Shown piece after piece: positions 1 through 8,378 of a DNA stretch of 64,000 bases. How positions within the stretch are numbered: position 1 is the stretch's first letter; every line of letters starts with the position of its first letter. The position numbers and the translations under genes were made by a program. The stretch spans positions 267,301 through 331,300 of the forward strand of contig NZ_JAESIY010000006.1 of NCBI RefSeq assembly GCF_016757215.1, given 5' to 3'. The notes beneath the pieces are model-generated. The model did no database searches. It was not told the origin of the DNA and was given only the letters and a program-made list of their open reading frames with translations. This DNA is from Fulvivirga sediminis. Lineage in GTDB: Bacteria; Bacteroidota; Bacteroidia; Cytophagales; Cyclobacteriaceae.

Positions 1-627
1 TTATTGTGTGCATTCCTTATTACCATTTCGCTTATCAATTGCGCTGATGATGGTGATCCCGGCCCGGCTGGGGCTGACGGAACTGATGGTACTGACGGAG
101 TAGATGGACAAGATGGTGTTGGCTTTGATGAGCTCACCCAGGACGGAAATGTGATGTTATACTTTGACGGTACACTACCTAATGATATGGCATTTAAAGA
201 CACTACCAATTATAAATATTCAGCTGGATTTATTTCCACAGCATCATATGATGAAATTGATAAAATAGATAGGATACAATTTTACAGGTTTAAAGATCCT
301 ACCATACCAATATTTTCAGAAACTTCTGCGCTTTCGATGGGCTTTCAAGTAGATACATTAATAAGTAGTGTTAACTTTACTTTGCAAGAAATGCAAATTT
401 CCTACATTGTAAAGACTGATGACTTTAAGGCTTACTTGGTTTCTTTTGATGATGATCCTAATGACTCCTTCACAGTGTCCGATTACAACTATGACACCAA
501 CACTGGCATGTTGAGCTTTAAGTTTTCAATAACCTCAATGGCTGAAAATAATTCCACGCAACACGAATTAAAGGTGTCTGGAGCAGTAAATATTAAAGTA
601 TATAGAGTAGAAGATTCCCCATCGTAA
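1..627 (+). CDS. Collagen-like lipoprotein (5' end outside window)
   Basis: The frame is already open at base 1, so the start lies upstream; no ATG precedes the signal sequence inside the window. The visible N-terminus is a hydrophobic stretch ending in LINC, which reads as the end of a lipoprotein signal peptide, so the protein is probably Cys-anchored to a membrane. It is followed at once by about seven Gly-X-Y triplets of collagen type (GPAGADGTDGTDG and so on). The remaining roughly 160 residues are not a family I recognise; they are acidic and beta-rich in character. The Gly-X-Y stretch probably acts as a stalk between lipid anchor and domain. A strong terminator follows. Function unknown. 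Confidence 0.75.
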   Translation, partial: LLCAFLITISLINCADDGDPGPAGADGTDGTDGVDGQDGVGFDELTQDGNVMLYFDGTLPNDMAFKDTTNYKYSAGFISTASYDEIDKIDRIQFYRFKDPTIPIFSETSALSMGFQVDTLISSVNFTLQEMQISYIVKTDDFKAYLVSFDDDPNDSFTVSDYNYDTNTGMLSFKFSITSMAENNSTQHELKVSGAVNIKVYRVEDSPS

Positions 628-641
628 GCTTCATTCAACAT

Positions 642-686
642 GTAACAATAAAAAGAACTGCTTCTGGCAGTTCTTTTTATTGTTAC
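642..686 (+). terminator. Rho-independent terminator, 19-bp perfect stem
   Basis: Arms 642-660 and 668-686 are exact reverse complements around a short loop. The 3' arm contains a run of five T. It ends the collagen-like lipoprotein gene and insulates dnaK. The symmetrical A/T arms mean it could also work on the minus strand. Confidence 0.85.
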
Positions 687-744
687 ATTTATGTCAGCCA
701 CTACTGCCATACTGTCAGAGTCCGTATTTTGGCACAACCATTGA

Positions 745-752
745 TAAGTTTG
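745..752 (+). promoter_or_regulatory. Possible -7 element of dnaK (TAAGTTTG)
   Basis: The octamer fits the Bacteroidota -7 consensus TAnnTTTG and lies 52 bases before the dnaK ATG. No TTTG is found 19-21 bases upstream; the nearest ends only 13 bases away, so this is a half-supported promoter. Confidence 0.35.
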
Positions 753-804
753 TAGTACGAGAAAATTAGAAACGATTCATTAAATAAATAAGGACTTAAT
801 TATC

Positions 805-2742
805 ATGGGAAAAATTATTGGAATTGACTTAGGAACTACCAACTCATGCGTGGCTGTAATGGAAGGTAGCGAGCCGGTAGTAATCCCCAATAGTGAAGGA
901 AGAAGAACTACTCCTTCCATCGTAGCCTTTCTAGAAGATGGTAAAGGTGAAAGAAAAATCGGGGATCCTGCGAAAAGACAAGCTATTACCAACCCTCATA
1001 ACACCATAAGCTCTGTAAAAAGATTTATGGGTAAGAAATTCTCAGAAGTTAGTAATGAGAAAAAAGCCATGTCTTATGTGGTTGAGCAAGGAAACAACGA
1101 CACTATTCGTGTTAAAATAGGCGATAGAAACTATACTCCGCAGGAATTATCTGCTATGGTACTTCAAAAAATGAAGTCTACTGCAGAAGATTATCTAGGA
1201 ACAGAAGTAAAAGAAGCCGTAATTACGGTACCTGCATACTTCAATGATGCTGAGAGACAAGCAACAAAAGAGGCTGGTCAAATCGCTGGATTAGAAGTAA
1301 AAAGGATCATCAACGAGCCTACAGCGGCAGCTTTAGCTTATGGTCTTGACAAAAAAGATCAAGATATGAAAATCGCTGTGTATGACCTTGGTGGTGGTAC
1401 TTTCGATATTTCTATTCTTGAACTAGGTGATGGAGTATTTGAAGTAAAATCTACTAACGGTGATGTACATCTTGGTGGTGATGATTTCGACCAACACATT
1501 ATTAACTGGCTAGCTGAAGAATTCTTAAAAGATGAGAACATAGATCTTAGAAAAGATCCTATGGCCCTTCAAAGATTGAAAGAAGCTGCGGAAAAAGCTA
1601 AAATAGAATTATCAAGCTCTACTGAAACAGAAATTAACTTACCATACATCATGCCTGTTGATGGTGTGCCTAAGCACTTGGTAAGAAAATTAACCAGATC
1701 TAAATTTGAGCAAATCTGTGATGATCTTATCAGAAGATCTATGGAGCCTTGCAAAACAGCTCTTAAAGATGCTGGTCTTAGTGCTTCTGACATTGATGAA
1801 GTAATATTAGTTGGTGGTTCAACCAGAATACCTAAAATTCAAGAAGAAGTAGAGAAGTTCTTCGGAAAGAAACCTTCAAAAGGAGTAAATCCTGACGAAG
1901 TAGTAGCCATAGGAGCTTCTATTCAAGGTGGTGTGCTTTCTGGAGATGTGAAAGACGTACTTCTATTAGACGTTACTCCTCTTTCTTTAGGTATAGAAAC
2001 TATGGGTGGTGTATTTACTCCTCTTATAGAAGCTAACACTACTATCCCAACTAAAAAATCAGAGGTATTCTCTACTGCTGCTGATAGCCAGCCTTCTGTA
2101 GAAATACACGTTCTTCAAGGAGAGAGATCAATGGCTAAGGATAACAGAACCATTGGTAGATTCCATTTAGATGGTATTCCTCCAGCTCCAAGAGGAGTTC
2201 CTCAAATTGAAGTAACGTTCGATATTGATGCTAACGGTATCATGAACGTATCTGCAAAAGATAAAGGAACAGGTAAAGAGCAAAAAATTAGAATTGAAGC
2301 TTCTTCTGGCTTAACTGATGAAGAAATCGAAAAAATGAAGCAGGAAGCACAAGCTAATGCTGATGCTGATAAAGAAGCTAAAGAGAAAATTAATAAAGTA
2401 AATGCCGCTGATTCTTTAATTTTCCAAACTGAAAAGCAGTTGAAAGAGTATGGAGAAAAATTATCTGAAGACAACAAAGGTAAAATCAATTCTGCTCTAG
2501 AAGAATTAAAGAAAGCACATCAATCTCAAGACCTTGCCGCTATCGATACAGCAATGGAAGGCCTGAACAACGCTTGGGAAGGTGCGGCGCAAGAAATGTA
2601 TGCAGCTACTGGCGGACAGCCCGGCGCTGATGCAGGAGCAGCTGGTGGTGCAGGACAACCTGGCGCTGATGCTAACGCAGGTGGATCTGACAGCGACGTT
2701 TCTGATGTAGAATTTGAAGAGGTGGATGATAATAAAAAATAA
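805..2742 (+). CDS. dnaK: Chaperone DnaK (Hsp70)
   Basis: ATP-dependent cytosolic chaperone. The N-terminal actin-fold ATPase shows the phosphate-1 motif [13 protein letters not shown], the phosphate-2 motif [13 protein letters not shown] and the adenosine motif [11 protein letters not shown]. The substrate-binding domain follows from about residue 390, then a helical lid. A Gly/Ala-rich linker (about 600-630) precedes an acidic tail, [12 protein letters not shown], in which the EEVD-like end is extended by DNKK. The length of 645 aa is normal for bacterial DnaK. The gene stands alone between two terminators: no dnaJ, grpE or hrcA lies next to it, so it is a monocistronic unit here. Start chosen at the ATG giving [10 protein letters not shown]. 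Confidence 0.98.
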   Translation: MGKIIGIDLGTTNSCVAVMEGSEPVVIPNSEGRRTTPSIVAFLEDGKGERKIGDPAKRQAITNPHNTISSVKRFMGKKFSEVSNEKKAMSYVVEQGNNDTIRVKIGDRNYTPQELSAMVLQKMKSTAEDYLGTEVKEAVITVPAYFNDAERQATKEAGQIAGLEVKRIINEPTAAALAYGLDKKDQDMKIAVYDLGGGTFDISILELGDGVFEVKSTNGDVHLGGDDFDQHIINWLAEEFLKDENIDLRKDPMALQRLKEAAEKAKIELSSSTETEINLPYIMPVDGVPKHLVRKLTRSKFEQICDDLIRRSMEPCKTALKDAGLSASDIDEVILVGGSTRIPKIQEEVEKFFGKKPSKGVNPDEVVAIGASIQGGVLSGDVKDVLLLDVTPLSLGIETMGGVFTPLIEANTTIPTKKSEVFSTAADSQPSVEIHVLQGERSMAKDNRTIGRFHLDGIPPAPRGVPQIEVTFDIDANGIMNVSAKDKGTGKEQKIRIEASSGLTDEEIEKMKQEAQANADADKEAKEKINKVNAADSLIFQTEKQLKEYGEKLSEDNKGKINSALEELKKAHQSQDLAAIDTAMEGLNNAWEGAAQEMYAATGGQPGADAGAAGGAGQPGADANAGGSDSDVSDVEFEEVDDNKK

Positions 2743-2764
2743 TCCGCTCTAATAAATAAACATG

Positions 2765-2798
2765 AAAGCCGTTTCAAAATTTGAAACGGCTTTTTTTA
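2765..2798 (+). terminator. Terminator of dnaK
   Basis: A 12-bp perfect stem (2765-2776 with 2782-2793) is followed by a run of T through 2797. It lies 22 bases after the dnaK stop. Confidence 0.9.
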
Positions 2799-2996
2799 TG
2801 TCCTTCCGGAATTACAAACGCATAAATGTTTTAACTTCATACTTATAAAGAATAAAATATCGCCAAAAACACATCAACAATAATATATTCCAAAAACAGA
2901 AACAAACACCTCATTTTATATTAAAAAAGGATATCTGTGCGAAGATTTTAAATAAATCATCTTAGTTTAGCGGTCTTATTTTAAAATGATTACAAA

Positions 2997-4310
2997 ATGA
3001 TTATCTACAAATTTGGAGGTACTTCTGTAGGATTACCAGAACGTATGCACAAAGTAGCGGACCTCATTACTGCAGATAGCGAGCCTAAAATTGTGGTTCT
3101 ATCCGCTGTATCCGGCACTACCAACTCACTAGTTGAAATTGGAGACTTGCTTTTAGACAAGAAGCAAAAGGAGGCTAAGGTTAAGGTAGATATTCTTAAG
3201 AAGCACTATAGCGACTTCATCAATAATTTATACAGCACAGAACAAAGTAAAAACAAAGGTTCTGACTTAATAGAAGGATTCTTTGAAAGCATCAATGCAT
3301 TAACTAACATTCCTGATTTCAATGAAGGTAATAACAAAACATTATTAGCCTTTGGGGAAATCATGGCCACTAACCTGTTCCATCAATATCTTATAGAAAA
3401 AGAAATAGACAGTAGCCTTTTGCCTGCATTAGATTTTATGTCTATCGATGAAAATGGTGAGCCTGAGATAGAAGAAATTTCTACAAAGCTCAAAGCCATT
3501 TTAGCTGAGCAGGATGAAAAGCAGCTATATATAACTCAAGGTTTCATATGCAAAAACCATGAAGGCAAAACCGACAATTTACAGCGTGGAGGAAGTGATT
3601 ATACTGCTTCACTAGTAGGTGCTGCTATTACAGCTAAAGAGGTTCAAATTTGGACTGATATAAATGGAATGCATAACAATGACCCAAGAATAGTTGATAA
3701 CACTTTCCCTATTTCTGAGCTCAGTTTTGATGAAGCTGCAGAGTTGGCTTATTTCGGAGCTAAAATATTGCACCCATCATCTATATTACCGGCTCAAAAA
3801 TATGGCATTCCGGTAAGATTAAAAAGCACCATTGATCACACTGCTCCTGGCACATTAATAAACTCTACTACAGGCATTGCGGACATCAAAGCTATTGCAG
3901 CTAAAGATGGTATTACCGCCATAAAAATTAAATCGACAAGAATGCTCTTGGCTCATGGGTTCTTAAGAAAGCTATTTGAGGTATTTGAGAAGTATAAAAC
4001 TTCGATTGATATGATTGCGACCTCAGAAGTAGCAGTTTCAGTAACCATTGATAACCTTACTCATTTACATGAAATAGTGGAAGAACTAGAAAACTTTGGT
4101 TATGTAGAAGTAGACAACAACCAAAGTATAGTGTGCGTAGTGGGTAGCATGATAACCGAAAAGAAAGGTGTACTTACTAAAATATTTGACTCCCTTGAAG
4201 ATATCACTATAAGAATGGTTTCTTACGGCGGGAGTAAAAACAACATCTCTATCCTAGTAGATAGTAAATATAAAAATGATGTTCTTGTAAAACTTAATTC
4301 AATATTTTAA
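2997..4310 (+). CDS. lysC: Aspartate kinase
   Basis: Phosphorylates aspartate, the first step toward Lys, Thr and Met. The start shows the KFGGTSVG signature of the amino-acid kinase fold, and GGSDYTA near residue 197 is the aspartate-kinase core motif. The last 140 residues form a tandem ACT region (for example SEVAVSVTIDN and a second unit with VVGSM), where end products usually inhibit. At 437 aa it is a monofunctional kinase; the homoserine dehydrogenase is a separate gene at 36.2 kb in this window, so there is no ThrA-type fusion at either locus. It stands alone after 254 bases of AT-rich leader. Which amino acid inhibits it cannot be read from sequence. Confidence 0.93.
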   Translation: MIIYKFGGTSVGLPERMHKVADLITADSEPKIVVLSAVSGTTNSLVEIGDLLLDKKQKEAKVKVDILKKHYSDFINNLYSTEQSKNKGSDLIEGFFESINALTNIPDFNEGNNKTLLAFGEIMATNLFHQYLIEKEIDSSLLPALDFMSIDENGEPEIEEISTKLKAILAEQDEKQLYITQGFICKNHEGKTDNLQRGGSDYTASLVGAAITAKEVQIWTDINGMHNNDPRIVDNTFPISELSFDEAAELAYFGAKILHPSSILPAQKYGIPVRLKSTIDHTAPGTLINSTTGIADIKAIAAKDGITAIKIKSTRMLLAHGFLRKLFEVFEKYKTSIDMIATSEVAVSVTIDNLTHLHEIVEELENFGYVEVDNNQSIVCVVGSMITEKKGVLTKIFDSLEDITIRMVSYGGSKNNISILVDSKYKNDVLVKLNSIF

Positions 4311-4326
4311 TAATTACCTCTACAGT

Positions 4327-4367
4327 AATAATAGAAAAGGCAGCTTTAAGCTGCCTTTTCTATTATT
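4327..4367. terminator. Bidirectional terminator between lysC and nhaD
   Basis: An 18-bp perfect stem (4327-4344 with 4350-4367) has A-rich and T-rich flanks on both sides. It sits between two converging genes, so it should serve both. Confidence 0.88.
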
Positions 4368-4378
4368 TTAACCCAATC

Positions 4379-5893
4379 CTAGCCTACAAATGCAAAAAAC
4401 ACTAACCATACAAGTATTAATAAAGGCAATAAGAATGGGATTGAAAACCTAATGATATAACCGAAGAAGCTCGGCATTTTTATGCCAATTTGCTCAGCAA
4501 TTGACTTTACCATGAAATTAGGCCCATTTCCGATATAAGTAAATGCCCCAAAGAATACGGCGGCAATTGAAATAGCTTTCAGGTCTAAAACACTATCATG
4601 AAAAACACCTCCTCGAGCAAAGTCCACTACTTGAGATATTGAGCCAATTTCCCCTCCTTGTGAAGCCATAGCCGCAGTTAGAAAGTTAAGGTAAGTAGGT
4701 GCATTATCTAGAAAACCGGACAACATACCAGTGCCCCAGTACAACGTGTTATGACTGATCAGCTTAGCACCTTCTGGCGAAGCCGCAAAGCCGCTAACGA
4801 TTGCAAGCGCAGGCATCATAGTTCCAAAAATACCTATGAAGATAAAGGCAACTTCTCTAATAGGCTCAAAGCTAAATTCATTCCCATAAATAGCCTTTTT
4901 ATTTGCAAATTTATAGGAGAAGTATGCCACTGCCAGCATAATAACTTCCCTTAGAAAAGAAAACTTCTGGCCATCGTAATGAATAGCAGGCACCCAGCTA
5001 ATTACATTAGGGTCTAAAAACACAGAACCTATTATAACTGCAAGCCAGATGAAGTTTCTAAAACCTACTAATTTAATTTTATTAGTATAACTGATCTCAT
5101 CATCAGCCAACCCGTAGTTTGAATGATTTCTTTTATCTAGAATATAAAATGCCGCAAGCAATAATACTAGCGCAAAAAGCCAGGCTCCAATATTATGTTC
5201 TAGAGTCCAGAAAAAAGGAATTCCTTTCAAAAACCCTAAAAACAGTGGAGGATCTCCGATAGGAGTAAGTGAGCCCCCTATATTACTAACAGCAAAAATA
5301 AAAAATATAATGTGGTATGCCTTTATTCTAGTTTTATTGAGTCGGATATACGGCCTTACTAGTAGCATAGAAGCTCCCGTAGTACCTATCAGGTTCGCTA
5401 CTATAGCGCCCACAAATAATAAAATGACGTTAGCAATTGGAGAAGACTTCTTGTCAATATCTATCATGATACCCCCAGAGGCTATATACAGTGATGCTAA
5501 AAGTGCGATAAACTGCACATATTCTGCTAAAGCATGTATAGGTCCATGCGTATTATGGAGACCAAATAAATAATATAGAACCACCAAAGTCGCTAATGCT
5601 ACAGCAACTAACGGATAGTTTTTATGCCAAAAATGTTCATAAAACAAGGGCCCAGTAGCAATCATTAAAAGTAACACTACGAAAGGAATTACCGTCCATC
5701 CTGGAGGAGCGTGATGTTCTGAGACATGCGACTCCTCTGAATGCTCTGTTGATGCCCCGTGCTCTTCTTCTTGAACTACTTCAAGTGCTTCTGCTTCTAC
5801 GATTCTAACCGGTTCATTTGAGCCATACGATAAAGTGGATGCGGTAAATAATGAAAAAACCAGTAATAATTTAAATAGCGCTTTGCTCACCAA
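4379..5893 (-). CDS. nhaD: NhaD-type Na+/H+ antiporter
   Basis: Inner-membrane antiporter of the NhaD branch of the ArsB/CitM ion transporter superfamily, with about 12 membrane segments. Recognised by the block NLIGTTGASMLLVRPYIR, the SNIGGSLTPIGDPPLFLG segment and SGFLDNAPTYLNFL; the paired half-helix motifs are typical. A cleavable-looking signal sequence starts the protein and is followed by a His/Glu-rich stretch (about residues 30-62) that would face the periplasm. No ATG starts it: TTG at 5893 or GTG at 5890 are the candidates. Its role is probably sodium and pH homeostasis, which fits a marine, Na+-cycling organism that also carries nqrF. Confidence 0.92.
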   Translation of the reverse strand: MVSKALFKLLLVFSLFTASTLSYGSNEPVRIVEAEALEVVQEEEHGASTEHSEESHVSEHHAPPGWTVIPFVVLLLMIATGPLFYEHFWHKNYPLVAVALATLVVLYYLFGLHNTHGPIHALAEYVQFIALLASLYIASGGIMIDIDKKSSPIANVILLFVGAIVANLIGTTGASMLLVRPYIRLNKTRIKAYHIIFFIFAVSNIGGSLTPIGDPPLFLGFLKGIPFFWTLEHNIGAWLFALVLLLAAFYILDKRNHSNYGLADDEISYTNKIKLVGFRNFIWLAVIIGSVFLDPNVISWVPAIHYDGQKFSFLREVIMLAVAYFSYKFANKKAIYGNEFSFEPIREVAFIFIGIFGTMMPALAIVSGFAASPEGAKLISHNTLYWGTGMLSGFLDNAPTYLNFLTAAMASQGGEIGSISQVVDFARGGVFHDSVLDLKAISIAAVFFGAFTYIGNGPNFMVKSIAEQIGIKMPSFFGYIIRFSIPFLLPLLILVWLVFFAFVG

Positions 5894-6029
5894 TTTACGT
5901 TTTTATTAATTCAATGAATAAGTTTTGCAAGATAAGGTAATTCATTTAACCCCTTACCTCTCAAAGGTATGCAATCTCTTCAAATTAAAGGCTTTTAAAA
6001 TGTTAATTGCACACTAATTTTTAGTTATA

Positions 6030-7271
6030 TTAAACTAGGAGACTTAGAGCATAAGCCAAAGAAGTTTTGGCAATTTCCGTCTTTTTCGAATTTAAGCTAT
6101 AAGTTCTCTCCAGTGCTTGTCTAATTTTCTCAGAGGTATCTGAGAAGATGTCCTCGTCTTCCAAACTCACTTCATTTTCCATAAGATACGCAAATACACG
6201 AGCCATCCCACAATTAGCAATGAAGTCTGGTATCACTGAAAAGTTACTGTCAGCATACAAGCCGGTAGGTCCGAAGAATATTTCAGGATCAGCGAAAGGC
6301 ACATTGGCTCCGCAGGAAAACACCTCAAGGCCAGAATTTATCATTCTCTCTACTTGGTCACGGGTAATCAGTCTCGAAGCAGCAGCAGGAATGAAAACTT
6401 CAAATTCAAGATCCCATATTTTTTGGTTCATCTCTGCAAAAGGAATCAATTCTGAAGAGACTAACTGGTTGCCCTTTCTATTCAGAAATAGTTTCGTTAT
6501 TTCATCATGAGTAAAACCATTTTCATTGATAACCCCTCCATTACGATCAATAATTCCTACTATTTGTACACCCATCTGAGAAAGGTAAAAGCCAGCAGCA
6601 GCTCCTACATTACCCCAACCTTGTATCACCGCTCTTTTAACAGTGACATCACCTCCCCAAATAGCATAATAATGCCTAACCGCTTCAGCTACACCATAAC
6701 CGGTGATCATATCAGCCACGGTATATTTCCTCTTTATATTGGGAGTATAACTTTCGTTCTCCAGTACTTTTATAACCCCTTGTCTTAGCTGACCAATTCT
6801 ATTAATAATCTGGGCCTCTGTAGGTTGAAAATGCCCATGAAAAACACCCTCCTGAGGGTGCCAAACACCTACATCTTCAGTAATAGGAATCACTTCGTGT
6901 ATTTCATCTACATTTAAATCTCCACCTGTACCATAATAATATTTTAAAAGAGGTTTAACTGCAGCATACCATCTTTCCAGCACCCCTTGTTTTCGCGGAT
7001 CTTCAGGGTCAAAGTTTATACCTGATTTAGCACCTCCAATTGGGGGGCCTGATACAGTAAACTTCACTTCCATAGTCTTTGCCAATGACTCTACTTCATT
7101 CTTATCCAAGCCTTTCCGCATTCGGGTTCCCCCTCCTGCCGCACCTCCTCTCAAAGAATTTATAACCACCCAGCCTTCAGCTTCTGTTTCACTATCTCTC
7201 CACTCAAAGACTATTTCAGGTCTCTTATTTTCAAATTTATCTAATAATTCTTTCATAGCATCCAATTTCAT
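6030..7271 (-). CDS. Glu/Leu/Phe/Val dehydrogenase
   Basis: NAD(P)-dependent oxidative deaminase of an amino acid to its 2-oxo acid. The dimerisation/catalytic domain contains SLRGGAAGGGTRMRKG and PIGGAKSGINFDP, whose lysine is the catalytic one in this family. The Rossmann motif GWGNVGAAAGFYL follows near residue 218, then CGANVPFADP. The length of 413 aa suits the family. Substrate preference cannot be set from sequence. It lies 30 bases after anmK (start corrected to 8378) in the same direction, so it may be the last gene of the unit that includes the lanthipeptide genes. A second ATG five codons in is an alternative start. Confidence 0.88.
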   Translation of the reverse strand: MKLDAMKELLDKFENKRPEIVFEWRDSETEAEGWVVINSLRGGAAGGGTRMRKGLDKNEVESLAKTMEVKFTVSGPPIGGAKSGINFDPEDPRKQGVLERWYAAVKPLLKYYYGTGGDLNVDEIHEVIPITEDVGVWHPQEGVFHGHFQPTEAQIINRIGQLRQGVIKVLENESYTPNIKRKYTVADMITGYGVAEAVRHYYAIWGGDVTVKRAVIQGWGNVGAAAGFYLSQMGVQIVGIIDRNGGVINENGFTHDEITKLFLNRKGNQLVSSELIPFAEMNQKIWDLEFEVFIPAAASRLITRDQVERMINSGLEVFSCGANVPFADPEIFFGPTGLYADSNFSVIPDFIANCGMARVFAYLMENEVSLEDEDIFSDTSEKIRQALERTYSLNSKKTEIAKTSLAYALSLLV

Positions 7272-7301
7272 GAGGCCTCTAATCTACGTAAAAGAAAGGA
7301 T

Positions 7302-8378
7302 TCACATAAACCCCACACTCACACCACCACAAGTATTCTGGCTGGCTCCAGTAACACTAGACATACAGTTAGACTGACCTGTGATTTTCAAAACCCCTAA
7401 AAAAGCAAAAATTAATGCTTCCTTAAAACCAATAACTTCTTTATCTGGGATTATCACTTCTGTATTTCTACCGCCAGAATGGGAAGTAATTCGCTCTATT
7501 AAGTAATTGTTAAATGTGCCTCCCCCTGTAATCAAAAGCCTACTCCCAGGCTTGGATATTGTTCGAGATATTTGAAAAGCGAAATGCTCCACACATGTAG
7601 CTAAAAGATCTTCCGTGGATTGCTGACCTGGCTCGAGCAAAGGAAAAAAGTTCCTCTCCACCCACTCAAACCCTAAGGACTTCGGCGCTGGAGATGCATA
7701 AAAAGGCAAATTATTGAATTGCTTCAACAGCTCCTTATCAACGTGCCCTGATCGTGCAAAACCACCTTCATGGTCATAAGATTTACCGAGCCTGGCGGCA
7801 AGATGGTTTAAAACCATATTGCACGGAGAAATATCAAAGGCTATTCTCTGTCCATTGTTTTCATATGAAATATTAGCAATACCACCCAAATTAAGGCAAT
7901 AATCATAATCAGAGAAAAGCAGCTTGTCCCCAATTGGAACCAAAGGAGCGCCCTGCCCTCCGTATGCAACATCTAATGACCTAAAATCTCCAATCACCGG
8001 CAAACCTGTTTTAGCAGAGATATCATTAATATTTCCGATCTGCAGCGTAAATCCTTTTTCAGGTTGGTGAAATACCGTATGTCCATGAGAGGCTATCAAA
8101 TCAACTTCTACCTGATACTTATTAACAAACCTATGAACAGCATTACCAATATAACTACCTAATTCATGATCAAGCTGAGTGAGTTGAAGGCCTGAAAGTG
8201 TAGTGCTCTTCATCAACTTTTCAATCATTTCCAGCGGATACTCTACGGTTTCTGCATGAATAATCTTAAAGCCCCACTGTTGATCATCCAACCGAAAATG
8301 GCAATAGGCAATATCAAGACCATCTAGCGAGGTGCCCGACATGAGGCCAATTACATTAAACTGAGTTTTGTTTTTCAT
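7302..8378 (-). CDS. anmK: Anhydro-N-acetylmuramic acid kinase AnmK
   Basis: Phosphorylates 1,6-anhydro-MurNAc during cell-wall recycling. The N-terminus carries GLMSGTSLDGLD (phosphate binding); NLGGIANIS, DISPCNMVLNHLA and LITGGGTFNNYLIERI follow as in the family. I place the start at the ATG at 8378 (MKNKTQFNVIGLM) rather than the in-frame ATG at 8411, because the former overlaps the stop of the upstream lanC gene as ATGA, a translational-coupling arrangement, and removes an 11-residue tail not expected in AnmK. Coupling of a peptidoglycan-recycling gene to a lanthipeptide cyclase is unusual and may be accidental (see findings). Confidence 0.93.
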   Translation of the reverse strand: MKNKTQFNVIGLMSGTSLDGLDIAYCHFRLDDQQWGFKIIHAETVEYPLEMIEKLMKSTTLSGLQLTQLDHELGSYIGNAVHRFVNKYQVEVDLIASHGHTVFHQPEKGFTLQIGNINDISAKTGLPVIGDFRSLDVAYGGQGAPLVPIGDKLLFSDYDYCLNLGGIANISYENNGQRIAFDISPCNMVLNHLAARLGKSYDHEGGFARSGHVDKELLKQFNNLPFYASPAPKSLGFEWVERNFFPLLEPGQQSTEDLLATCVEHFAFQISRTISKPGSRLLITGGGTFNNYLIERITSHSGGRNTEVIIPDKEVIGFKEALIFAFLGVLKITGQSNCMSSVTGASQNTCGGVSVGFM

